Assembly (NCBI GenBank): GCA_016707895.1
Contig: JADJGV010000008.1
Coordinates: forward strand, 414,222-478,221
Direction: 5' to 3'
DNA length: 64,000 bases
Source of the DNA: Myxococcales bacterium
GTDB taxonomy: Bacteria > Myxococcota_A > Polyangia > Haliangiales > Haliangiaceae
The notes under the pieces were generated by a model, which worked only from the letters and a program-made list of their open reading frames with translations, was not told the DNA's origin and ran no database searches. Numbering within the stretch: the stretch's first letter is position 1; each line of letters starts with the position of its first letter. Both the position numbers and the translations under genes were made by a program. Positions 31,214 to 40,560 of this stretch are shown here, in pieces.

Positions 31214-32362
31214 GGCCGGACCTCGGTGCCGATCGCCAGCGCGACCAGCGTGTGGTTGACCAAGAGCGGCCCGAACTGCTCGCCGAAGCTGTCGAAGCCG
31301 ACCACCGGCGCGGTGGCGTAGGTGCGATCGAGCGCGTCGCGGGTGCGCTTGCGCTCGGCCTCGAGGTTGCGCGCCGTGCACGTGAACGTCAGCACCAGGT
31401 CGAGGTCGCCGACCCGGCGCCGGGCGTCGTCGAGCGCGGCCGCGGTGCGGGCCACCAGATCGCTCGGCCGCATGATGCGCAGCACCGCGCCCTGATCGAC
31501 CGCGGCGGCCAGGCACAGCTCGTCGCCGTCGACGCTGCGGATCGAGCGCACGTACGGGCGGCCGTCGACGTACAGCGCCAGCGGGAACTCGGCGACCAGC
31601 TGGGCGTCGAGCGGGCCGTCGGCGCCGAGATCGCGTACCAGCGCGCCGTAGCGCTGCGCCGCCGGATAGCCGTCGAGCTCGGTGATGCGGCGCCGCGACG
31701 GGTCGGCGCCGGTCACGACCACCCGGGCGTTGGTCGGCACCATGTGCTCGCACAGCAGCACCGCGAACCGGCGATCGGTCTCGAGCAAGAGCACCAGCCC
31801 GGTGTCGGAGCGGGCCTGGCCGTCGACGAACAGCGGCGTCATGGTCGGCTGGTCGCGGTCCCCCCGAGCTGGCCCCGCCGACGATGCCGATCCGCGGCGC
31901 GGCGGCGGCGCTGCCCAGGCAGAAGCCCTCGGCCGCGGTCGACATCCCGTCGACCAGCGCCACCCCGACGTGGCGCGCGCTGTCGAGCTGGTCGAGCGTC
32001 AGCCCGAGCGCGGCGGCGGCGGCGGTCATCGCGCCCCGCCCCGCCCCCAGCGGCCCCGCCGCCAGCCGCTCGGCGACACCGACGCCGACCCGGACGTGGG
32101 GCGGCCCGAGCACCACCGCGACCGCGGTGCCGTCGACGGTGGCGCCGGCCAGCTCGCGCACCGACGTGCAGCCGACGACCTGCGCCGGCGCCAGCGCCGC
32201 GGTGAGCGCGGCCGCGACCTCGCCGCCATCGAGGCGGCTGGTCACGAACACCAGCACCACCTCGCCGGCGACCGGCGCCAGCCGGGCGCGCAGCTCGGCG
32301 GCGACCTGCGCCGCCGACTCGGCGGGCACGACGGCGCGGCGGATCGTGGGCGAGGCGGCCAC
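31210..32362 (-). CDS. FIST-domain sensory protein (frameshifted)
   Basis: The N-terminal part (start ATG 32362, MAASPTIRRAVV) has the FIST N pattern: VVLVFVTSRLDGGEVAAAL, VVGCTSV, HVGVALVDGMS and IGIVGGASSG. The C-terminal part (from TMTPLFVDG onwards) continues as FIST C, with VVGFDSFGEQFGPLLVNHTLVAL. The two halves are in different frames. The break is at a run of six C on the plus strand (31860-31865), and five would restore one protein of about 383 residues with the junction SSGDRDQPTM. FIST domains are thought to bind small ligands such as amino acids and feed histidine kinases, which fits the coupled kinase downstream. The homopolymer makes a sequencing error likely. Confidence 0.7.
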
Positions 32363-32489
32363 GGCCGCATCTCACCACACCCGACCGCCCCGCGTCACGC
32401 GGGCCGGACGACCGCCCCGCCCCCTCCGCGCGGCCCGCGCCGCGGCCAAAAAGTTGCCCCGCGGCGCCAGCGGTCGCTTCCATAAGGGC

Positions 32490-33437
<948 letters not shown>

Positions 33438-33445
33438 GGTCGCCC

Positions 33446-33748
<303 letters not shown>

Positions 33749-33761
33749 CCGCGGCGCCGGG

Positions 33762-34028
33762 TCACACCGGCGACGTCAGCACCAGCTGCGCGGCGTGGTC
33801 GCGGATCAGCTTCACCACCAGATCGTTGACGGTGTCGCCGCGCTCGAGCCCGGCGAGGTAGTGGCCGGCCAGATCGAGGTACTCGCGGTTGCGGGCGGCG
33901 AACGCCTCGGGGTCGAGCTTCTGGATGAGGTGGCTCTGGTGCTTCACGAACGCGCCGACGGCGGCGTCGCCGATCGCCTTGGCGAAGCGATCGAGGTACT
34001 CGGCGTAGTCGCGCTCGGCGTCGATCAT
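33762..34028 (-). CDS. Small hypothetical helical protein
   Basis: An 88-residue predicted all-helical soluble protein (MIDAERDYAEYLDRFAKAIG...VNDLVVKLIRDHAAQLVLT) with no signal peptide, Cys or recognisable domain. It starts 17 bp after the end of the SH3/barrel protein gene on the same strand and is probably co-transcribed with it. An antiparallel-helix binding module is possible. The function is unknown. Confidence 0.5.
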   Translation of the reverse strand: MIDAERDYAEYLDRFAKAIGDAAVGAFVKHQSHLIQKLDPEAFAARNREYLDLAGHYLAGLERGDTVNDLVVKLIRDHAAQLVLTSPV

Positions 34029-34045
34029 GATCGGCGCAGGGTACT

Positions 34046-35512
34046 CTAGAAGACCCGGCCCAGGCCGACGGTGAGGACGTGGTTCTTGTCGACGCGCTCG
34101 GACGCGGCCGTGGCGCCCGTGCCGCGGAACGACGGGCCGGTCCACGCGGTCTTGGCGTAGCCGAAGCGGTACCCGCCCTCGAGGTTCCAGTCGCGCTTCC
34201 AGGCGTAGGCGCCGGTGACGCCGAGGGTCAGCGCCATCGCGCCGTCGAGCTGGCCGTCCTCGTTGCCCTGGGTCTGGGTGCGGGTGCCGGGGTAGAGCAG
34301 ATCGACCGACGCCGCGACGCCGATGGTCGGGGTCAGCTTCGGCATGGTCATCGCCGCGCCGATCGCCGGGCCGCGCAGGGTCTCGGACGGCAGGTTGGCC
34401 ATGTTCATCAGGTCGGACATCGACGTGATGCCGACGTGGTAGCCGAGCCGGGCCCAGATCACCGTGCCGCGGCGGTCGTGCAGATCGTAGCCGCCGATCG
34501 CGCGCAGGTCGAGGTCGTGGGTCTTGAAGCCGATGTCCTGGCCGGCGTAGCGGATGCCCGGCGTCGCGACGCAGCCGAGGTACTCGAGGCCGCCGCCGAG
34601 GTAGTAGTCCTTGCCGTAGGCGTAGGCCACCTCGGCGCCGAGGTTGAGGCTGACCGCGGTCGAGCCCAGCTGGTAGCGCGCCAGCGCGTTGCTGGCGGGG
34701 CCGTCCGAGGTGAACGTGCCGCCGAGGCTGGCGAAGCCCAGCCGCGCCTTGGTGAAGATCGCCCGCCGCGCCCGCGGCGGCCCGGCGTCGGCCTCGCCCA
34801 CGGCGTCGGCGCGCACGAACCCGGCGTCGTCGCCGTACTCGACCCGCACCCACTCCTCGTCGCGCTCGAGCACGGTGAGCCGCGCGCCGCGCTTGAGCGT
34901 GCGGCTGGCCTTGGCCTTGCGCGAGGCGCGCGGGTAGAGCTTGGTCTTGCCGGCGGTGACCACGACCATCTCGACCGCCGGCGCGGCCTCGGCGCGATCC
35001 TCGTCGCCGTCGTCGCCGCCGTCGTCGCCGTCGTCGTTGCCACGCCCGCCCCGGTCGTCGCCGTCATCGTCGCCGTCATCGTCGCCGTCATCGTCGCCGC
35101 CATCGCCATCGCCGTCGCCATCGCCGCCGGTGTCGACCGCGTCGACGCCCGTGCGATCGTCGGGCGCGCCGTCGCCCCAGCCGCGCCGGGTCGAGCGGCC
35201 ATCGACGAACGGCCGCCGGCGGGTGTTGCGCGGCAGGTCATCGCCGTCGAGCGACGCGACGTTGGACCGGGTGATCCAGCCGGTGCGGCCGTTGACCCGG
35301 ACCTTGAGCCAGCGGCCGTCGGTCTTGAGCACCGTCAGGGTGGTGCCCTCGGCGACCTTGGTGATGACGCCCGACTGCTCGCCGGAGTCGCGGTAGACCT
35401 TGACGGTATCGGTGGTGCGGACCCGCTCGGCGTCGGCGTGCCCGATCACCAGGAGGGTGGCCCCCACGAAGGCCGCGATCCCCAGGGGACGCGCGAGATC
35501 GACACGACGCAT
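34046..35512 (-). CDS. Secreted protein with two SH3b domains, Asp/Gly linker and beta-barrel
   Basis: A 488-residue protein with a signal peptide (LGIAAFVGATLLVIGHADA). SH3b domain 1 is at about 30-85 (VKVYRDSGEQSGVITKVAEG...GWITRSNV). An Arg-rich then extremely Asp/Gly-rich linker follows (about 95-170). SH3b domain 2 is at about 185-240 (KLYPRASRKAKASRTLKRGARLTVL). A C-terminal region (255-488) of alternating aromatic strands ends in GRVF, typical of an outer-membrane barrel. SH3b domains commonly bind peptidoglycan, so the protein may tie the outer membrane to the cell wall. The acidic repeat linker may bind calcium. It is transcribed away from the phage-tail-like gene. Confidence 0.65.
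   Translation of the reverse strand: MRRVDLARPLGIAAFVGATLLVIGHADAERVRTTDTVKVYRDSGEQSGVITKVAEGTTLTVLKTDGRWLKVRVNGRTGWITRSNVASLDGDDLPRNTRRRPFVDGRSTRRGWGDGAPDDRTGVDAVDTGGDGDGDGDGGDDDGDDDGDDDGDDRGGRGNDDGDDGGDDGDEDRAEAAPAVEMVVVTAGKTKLYPRASRKAKASRTLKRGARLTVLERDEEWVRVEYGDDAGFVRADAVGEADAGPPRARRAIFTKARLGFASLGGTFTSDGPASNALARYQLGSTAVSLNLGAEVAYAYGKDYYLGGGLEYLGCVATPGIRYAGQDIGFKTHDLDLRAIGGYDLHDRRGTVIWARLGYHVGITSMSDLMNMANLPSETLRGPAIGAAMTMPKLTPTIGVAASVDLLYPGTRTQTQGNEDGQLDGAMALTLGVTGAYAWKRDWNLEGGYRFGYAKTAWTGPSFRGTGATAASERVDKNHVLTVGLGRVF
34999..35132 (-). repeat. Low-complexity tandem repeats encoding an Asp/Gly tract
   Basis: Short repeats, including a 12-bp unit GTCATCGTCGCC on the plus strand (about 35057-35098), encode runs of DDDG, GDGD and GDDG between the two SH3b domains. 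The reading frame is kept throughout. Confidence 0.8.
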
Positions 35513-35734
35513 GACCGTATTGTCCTACAACCTTCGTGCCGAGGCAGGTGCCATCCCTGATCGACCGCGTAACTGGCTGGAATCACGATGCGCGATGCGA
35601 GGATCTCGGCGCGCCCTGGGGGCTGGTCCCCCGGGCCTGGCGGCGCCAGGGGACGGCGGCGTCCGGGAGGGGAGGATCGGCGCCGGACGTCCGTACTAGG
35701 AACGCGATACCATCGGCGCAGGAGACAGGTCCGC
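35513..35734. promoter_or_regulatory. Divergent intergenic region with GC hairpins
   Basis: This 222-bp region lies between the SH3/barrel gene (minus) and the tail-tube-like gene (plus). Two inverted repeats, CCTGGGGG/CCCCCGGG around 35615-35636 and CCTGGC/GCCAGG around 35636-35650, could form stems in the leader of the plus-strand gene. No promoter consensus was recognised. Confidence 0.3.
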
Positions 35735-36664
35735 ATGCCAGCATCCCCGGTTTCGAGCAAGAGCTACGCGGTCTCGCGCTTCGGCGTGGTGATCGACGGT
35801 ATGGACCTCACCTCGTACGTGAAGAACGTCGAGGGCGGGCTGCACAAGGTCGAGTCGACCAAGGAGCAGACCGGTTCGTACAACCACCCGACGAACCACC
35901 TGGCGACCCGCACGATCGAGCCCATCACGCTCGAGATCGGCCTGTGCAAGGCCAACCCGATCCTCGACATCGTCGAGAAGATCGTCAACCAGCGGCAGCA
36001 CAAGCGGCTTTCGGGCCACATCTTCCACGCCGACGCCAACTCGAAGTCACGGTTCGAGCAGGAGTTCATGCGCGCCCTGGTCACCGAGATCTCCCTGCCC
36101 GCGCTCGACGCGGCGGGCAAGGAACTCGCGATGCTCAAGTTGAAGATGCAGCCGGAGGAGGCGACCTTCAAGGCCGGTGACAAGACGTCGATCCCGATGG
36201 GCTCGGAGAAGCCGCAGAAGACCTGGCAGAACAACTCGTTCCGGCTCGATCTTGACGGCCCCGGCAACATCAACACCGACCACGTCACCAAGGTCGAAGG
36301 CCTGACCATCGGCGTCACCGCCAAGCCGATCCAGCGCGGCGGCTTCCTCCTGCCCGAGTACATGCCGGGCCAGATCAAGATGCCCAAGCTGTCGTTCCAC
36401 GTGCCGCTACACCACGCCGCCAGCCTGATCGGCTGGTTCGAGAAGGTGGCCGCGAAGCAGGTCGCGTCGGCCGACGGCAGCGGATACGAGGGCAGCGGCG
36501 CCCTGACCTACCTCGACACCACCACCAGCAAGGACCTGTACTCGATCACGTTCGAGGGCCTGGCGCCGGAGCAGATGACGATCCTGAAGTCCGAGGGCGG
36601 GTCGGCGACGCTCAAGACCTGCAAGTTCGACTTCTACGTCACCAACATCAAGCTAAACACCTGA
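35735..36664 (+). CDS. Phage tail-tube-like protein (gp19-type), orphan
   Basis: A 309-residue protein with no signal peptide. It begins with a strand/turn pattern of contractile-tail tube proteins (SRFGVVIDGMDLTSYVKNVEGG), a central LATRTIEPITLEIGL, the segment EQEFMRALVTEISLPALDAAG, and long beta-rich stretches. The overall pattern is that of gp19-like proteins encoded in myxobacterial genomes. The ATG at 35735 has a good Shine-Dalgarno (AGGAGA, 35720-35725). No sheath, baseplate, spike or ATPase gene lies within the window, so it is not part of a complete injection system here. The assignment rests on pattern recall, not a search. Confidence 0.5.
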   Translation: MPASPVSSKSYAVSRFGVVIDGMDLTSYVKNVEGGLHKVESTKEQTGSYNHPTNHLATRTIEPITLEIGLCKANPILDIVEKIVNQRQHKRLSGHIFHADANSKSRFEQEFMRALVTEISLPALDAAGKELAMLKLKMQPEEATFKAGDKTSIPMGSEKPQKTWQNNSFRLDLDGPGNINTDHVTKVEGLTIGVTAKPIQRGGFLLPEYMPGQIKMPKLSFHVPLHHAASLIGWFEKVAAKQVASADGSGYEGSGALTYLDTTTSKDLYSITFEGLAPEQMTILKSEGGSATLKTCKFDFYVTNIKLNT

Positions 36665-36668
36665 CCGG

Positions 36669-37337
36669 TCACGCGCCGGCGGCGGCGATCCACAGATCGT
36701 AGAGGACGTGGGCGTAGACGGCGTGGGCCAGCGAGCGGTGCCAGAACACCAGCGCGAACCCGACGCCAGCGACGGCGCGGAAGGCGAACGCCCGGGCCTC
36801 CCACGGCGCGTCGAGGTGGTGGGCGGCGGCGAAGCCGAGCGACGACACCGCCACGGCAGCGATCAGCGCCGCGCGCGGTGACAGCCCGAGCCGGCGGCCC
36901 AGCGCGGCCCCGCCGGCGACGCCGACCAGCCGGAACAGCAACTCCTCGTGCACGCCGGCCCCGAGCGCGCCGACGACGGCGTCGGCGCCGAGCCCCGGCA
37001 GGCGCGCCACCACCGCCCACACCACCGTCGCCAGCGTGAAGGCGTAGATCGCCGCCTCGCCGACCACCGGCGCGACCACCGCCAGGCGCAGCGCCTCGGC
37101 GCGGCGATGGCGGCGCAGCCACGCCAAGAAGCCGAGCGCGATCGCCGCGTACGCGACCAGGTAGCGCTGGCGCTGACGATCGCACGCCCACCACAGCGCG
37201 CGCGACGGCAGATCCGCGACGTGGATCTGCATCGTGATCGCCGCGGCGACGCCGTAGGCCAGCATCAGCGGGAACACCAGCGCGATCGACGCCGCCAGAT
37301 CGCCGTGGCCGGCCCAGCCGACCCGCCGCGCCCTCAC
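36669..37337 (-). CDS. CPBP-family intramembrane metalloprotease
   Basis: A 222-residue protein with about six transmembrane helices and the CPBP (Abi/Rce1-like) motifs: motif 1 EELLFR (Glu131-Glu132, Arg136), motif 2 FAAAHH (His173/174) and motif 3 HVLYD (His210). These are the expected metal-binding and catalytic residues of CAAX-protease-and-bacteriocin-processing enzymes. The GTG at 37337 overlaps the stop of the upstream M16-like gene (GTGA, 37334-37337), so the two putative proteases are co-translated. The substrate is unknown. Confidence 0.8.
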   Translation of the reverse strand: MRARRVGWAGHGDLAASIALVFPLMLAYGVAAAITMQIHVADLPSRALWWACDRQRQRYLVAYAAIALGFLAWLRRHRRAEALRLAVVAPVVGEAAIYAFTLATVVWAVVARLPGLGADAVVGALGAGVHEELLFRLVGVAGGAALGRRLGLSPRAALIAAVAVSSLGFAAAHHLDAPWEARAFAFRAVAGVGFALVFWHRSLAHAVYAHVLYDLWIAAAGA

Positions 37338-39466
37338 CGCCCGCTCCGACCGCGGCGCCGCCGGATCGCGTGCCGGCGGCGACCGACCGCGGGCGTCTCG
37401 TCGGGCGGGCGCACCGTCACCACCATCGCGCGCGTCGGGGGCAGCACCCGCGCGACCACCCGCGCCACCGCCGCGGCGTCGACCGGCGCCCGCGCGCCGA
37501 ACAGCTCGACCGCGGCCAGCGCGTCGGCCTCGAGCGCGGCCGGGGTCCCCGCCCGCGGCGCCGCGCCGGCCAGCGCGGCCGCCACCTGCGCGTCGGTCGG
37601 CGGGTGCGCCACCAGCGCGGCCAGCGCCGCGCGCGCGGCGGCCACCGCGGCGTCGGCGTCGCGCGGTTGCTCGAGCGCGATCGCGAGGTAGCCGGCGTCG
37701 ACCGCGTCGGCGACCGCGACGCGGACCCGCGCCCCGGGCAGCGCGCGGCGCAGCGCGCCGTCGGGCGCGGCCAGGAGGCGGGCGAGCACGTCGAGCGCGG
37801 CGCGATCGCGGTCGCCGGCGGTGAGCGCGTCGAAGCCCAGCACGATCGCGCGCTCGCCGGGGCGGCCGTCGACGAACAGCTCGCGCGGCGGCGGCGCCAT
37901 CGGGCGACCACCGGGCGCCCCGGCCGGCCGGACCGGCTCGCCGGCGATCAGCGGCGCGAGGTCGGCGAGGTCGAGCGGGCCGACCGCGGCCACCACCGCG
38001 GCGGCGCCGGCGCGACGCGCGGCCCACCAGGCGATCACGTCGTCGGGGCCGATCAGCGGCAGCTCGACGGCCAGCGCGTGAGCGAGGGCGTGATCGCCGT
38101 AGGTGGCGGTCGCGAACGCGGCCAGGCCGCGGCGGATCGGGCTGGCGGCGACCGCCGCGGCCAGCGCCTCGAGGCGCGCGCGATCGCGGGCGTGCCCGGC
38201 GGCGCTGCGATCGGGCGCGGCCACGCAGCCGGCGACGGCCCCGACCCCGTCGCGCCAGCGGCCGGCGGCGAACTCGGCCCGGATGCCCAGGCGATCGCGC
38301 TCGACGACGACCTCGGCGCGCCCGCCGCCAGCGTCGAGCGCCAGCGCGTCGAGGCAGCGGGCCAGCGCCGCGGCCGCCAGCGGCAGCGAGGTGTCGGTGG
38401 ACGAGCCCAGCGCCCAGGTCCAGCGCACCGCGACGGTGTCGTGATCGCGGCGGGCCACCGCGACCCGCGTGGCGCCGCGGGTGGTGCGGGCGACGGCGGG
38501 CGCGGGCGCGGGGCGCGCCCAGCGCCGTGGCGGCCCCTCCCCGACCGCGCGGCGCAGCGCCTCGGCGGCGCGGCGGACCTCGCCGCGCGGCGCCGCCGCG
38601 ACCGCGGCCCGGTAGCGACCGGGCCAGCGCAGGTCGCCGGCCACGTGCTGCGCGGCCGCGACCTCGCCGGTCCAGCCGTCGGCGGCCGCGATCGGCACCG
38701 GCGCGGCGGCGAGGCGGGCCGCCGCCCACGCCGCCCGATCGTCGACGTCGGGCCAGCACAGCGGCGCGCCGAGGTCGACGACGAAGCGCCCCGACAGCAA
38801 CGCCGCGCGCCCGCTCGCGGCTGCCGCGATCGCCGCGGCCGGCGCCCCACCGGCCAGCGGCCCGGGCCCCGGCACCACCAGCCGATCGCGGGTGGAGTGG
38901 CGGCGCGCGCGCGGCGGGCGGGCGCGGCGCTGCCCCGGCCAGGGCGCGAGCCAGCGATCGACCTCGGCCGCGGCCACCGGCCCGTGCACGACCAGCGTCG
39001 CGCGCTGGCTGCGCCAGCTCGCGCGCCAGTGGGCCTCGACCGCGGCGGCGGTCCCGGCGGCGACCGCGCCCTCGGCGGCGATGGCCCGGCGCTCGCGGCG
39101 CACGACCTCCGGATCGGCGTGGGTCGCGGTGATCGCCCGCCACACCGGCGCCAACGCGGTCGCCAGATCGTGGCCGCGGCCGCGCACGATCACCGCGTCG
39201 GGGGTGGTGCGCCCGTCGAGCCCGGCGGCGTCGGCCTGGGCGATCGCGACGTGCTCGGCGAGGTGGGCCAGCGCGTCGTCGCCGTGGCCGCCGCCGACCC
39301 AGGCCTCGACCACCACGTCCGCGGTCGGCGCCGACCGCGCGATCACCGTGAGGCCGCCTCGGGTCCAGGAGCTAACGCTGGGGAGCATCACCGCCGCCGC
39401 GACCGCCAGTCCGATGGCGAGCGCGCCGGTCCAGGCACTGTAGGCATGGGGCGGTCGGCGGGGCAC
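37334..39466 (-). CDS. M16-like (insulinase-type) zinc protease, membrane-anchored
   Basis: About 710 residues from the GTG at 39466. A hydrophobic N-terminal helix (TGALAIGLAVAAAVMLP) serves as signal or anchor. The first M16 domain follows, with inverted zinc motif HLAEH (68-72) inside the family-like context VEAWVGGGHGDDALAHLAEHV, and the third ligand probably Glu132 (RRAIAAEGAV). The second half (about 370-700) repeats the fold without the motif, as usual in M16B pairs. The chain is very Ala/Arg-rich. An earlier start is possible but would overlap the divergent lipoprotein gene. It is coupled to the CPBP protease. Confidence 0.7.
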   Translation of the reverse strand: MPRRPPHAYSAWTGALAIGLAVAAAVMLPSVSSWTRGGLTVIARSAPTADVVVEAWVGGGHGDDALAHLAEHVAIAQADAAGLDGRTTPDAVIVRGRGHDLATALAPVWRAITATHADPEVVRRERRAIAAEGAVAAGTAAAVEAHWRASWRSQRATLVVHGPVAAAEVDRWLAPWPGQRRARPPRARRHSTRDRLVVPGPGPLAGGAPAAAIAAAASGRAALLSGRFVVDLGAPLCWPDVDDRAAWAAARLAAAPVPIAAADGWTGEVAAAQHVAGDLRWPGRYRAAVAAAPRGEVRRAAEALRRAVGEGPPRRWARPAPAPAVARTTRGATRVAVARRDHDTVAVRWTWALGSSTDTSLPLAAAALARCLDALALDAGGGRAEVVVERDRLGIRAEFAAGRWRDGVGAVAGCVAAPDRSAAGHARDRARLEALAAAVAASPIRRGLAAFATATYGDHALAHALAVELPLIGPDDVIAWWAARRAGAAAVVAAVGPLDLADLAPLIAGEPVRPAGAPGGRPMAPPPRELFVDGRPGERAIVLGFDALTAGDRDRAALDVLARLLAAPDGALRRALPGARVRVAVADAVDAGYLAIALEQPRDADAAVAAARAALAALVAHPPTDAQVAAALAGAAPRAGTPAALEADALAAVELFGARAPVDAAAVARVVARVLPPTRAMVVTVRPPDETPAVGRRRHAIRRRRGRSGR

Positions 39467-39520
39467 GTTTCGGGCAGCATACTCCGGCGCCCCCGTCGCT
39501 GGCGGAGGTACACTGCCGGC

Positions 39521-40003
39521 ATGCGAGGACGCCTCTGTGTCGCCGCGCTCGGGCTGTGCGCCGCGTGCGGCAGCGATCCGGCCGACGTCGCCGGCACCTA
39601 CTCGATCGCGCTGACCAACCGCACCAACGGCTGCGCGATCGCCAACTGGACCGAGGGCCCGGTCAACGGCGCGGTCACGATGGTCGTGACCCAGCGCGAC
39701 GGCGCCGCGTCGGCCGACGTCCAGGGCCTGGCCCGGGCCGCGCTCGACGCGCTGACCGGCGGCCACGTGTTCACCGGCGCGGTCGACGGCAGCGACCTGG
39801 CGTTGACGATCACCGGCACCCGGGCGATGAGCCAGGGCGCGTGCGCGTACACCATCGACGCCGACCTCGACGCCACGCTGGCCGGCGACGCGCTGTCGGG
39901 CAGCGTCTTCTACCGCGCCCGCACCAACGGCGCCGCCGACTGCGGCGCGCTGACCGGCTGCCAGAGCCAACAAGACTTCGCCGGCGCGCGACCGCCGCAG
40001 TGA
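39521..40003 (+). CDS. Putative lipoprotein
   Basis: A 160-residue protein with lipoprotein signal MRGRLCVAALGLCAAC (lipobox CAAC, Cys16) and a compact beta-rich domain starting DVAGTYSIALTNRTNGC. Further Cys residues near 37, 115, 142 and 147 could form disulfides in the periplasm. No known family was recognised. Its TGA overlaps the ATG of the acetyltransferase gene by one base (TGATG), so they are co-transcribed. Confidence 0.6.
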   Translation: MRGRLCVAALGLCAACGSDPADVAGTYSIALTNRTNGCAIANWTEGPVNGAVTMVVTQRDGAASADVQGLARAALDALTGGHVFTGAVDGSDLALTITGTRAMSQGACAYTIDADLDATLAGDALSGSVFYRARTNGAADCGALTGCQSQQDFAGARPPQ

Positions 40004-40560
40004 TGCGGCGCCTGCCCGCGGTGCAGCCCGAGCTCGACACCGCGCGGCTGCGCCTGCGCGCGCTGGTCGCCGCGGACGCGGCGGCGGTGGTGCGCCTGGC
40101 CGACGATCCGGCGGTGTCGGAGTTCATGCTGCACATGCCGCACCCGTACCCGCGGCCGGCGGCCGAGGACTGGATCCGCGAGGCGATCGACGACTGGCAG
40201 AGCGGCGGCAGCCCGACCTGGGCCATCACCCGCCGCCGCGATCGCGCGCTGGTCGGCGCCGCGTGGCTGCGCTGGTCGCCGCGCCACGCCCGCGCCGAGC
40301 TGGGCTACTGGCTCGGCCGCCGGCACTGGGGCAAGGGCTACGCCCGCGAGGCCGCCGCCGCCGCCGTCGGGTTCGGCTTCGACGTGCTGACCACCCACCG
40401 CGTGTTCGCCCAGCACCTCGACGGCAACGATCGCTCGGGCGTCCTGCTGCGCGCCATCGGCATGCGCTTCGAAGGCGTCCGCCGCGGCCACGTCCGGCAG
40501 GGCGATCGCTTCCGCGATCTGTACGGCTACGCGATCACCCGCGACGATCGCGCCGGCTGA
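40003..40560 (+). CDS. GNAT-family N-acetyltransferase (RimJ/RimL-like)
   Basis: A 185-residue cytosolic acetyltransferase. The N-terminal LDTARLRLRALVAADAAAVVRLADDPAV is the RimJ/RimL-type opening. Strand RAELGYWLGRRHWGKGYAREA contains the acetyl-CoA pyrophosphate loop (R-x-x-G-x-G/A-like), followed by THRVFAQHLDGNDRSGVLLRAIGMRFEG, the typical C-terminal motif. The substrate may be a ribosomal protein, another protein N-terminus or a small molecule; it cannot be told from sequence. Confidence 0.82.
   Translation: MRRLPAVQPELDTARLRLRALVAADAAAVVRLADDPAVSEFMLHMPHPYPRPAAEDWIREAIDDWQSGGSPTWAITRRRDRALVGAAWLRWSPRHARAELGYWLGRRHWGKGYAREAAAAAVGFGFDVLTTHRVFAQHLDGNDRSGVLLRAIGMRFEGVRRGHVRQGDRFRDLYGYAITRDDRAG

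Noticed and set aside
35735..36664. Prophage or complete injection system
   Set aside because: Only one tail-like gene is present; neighbours are envelope proteins and proteases, with no integrase, capsid or sheath genes.
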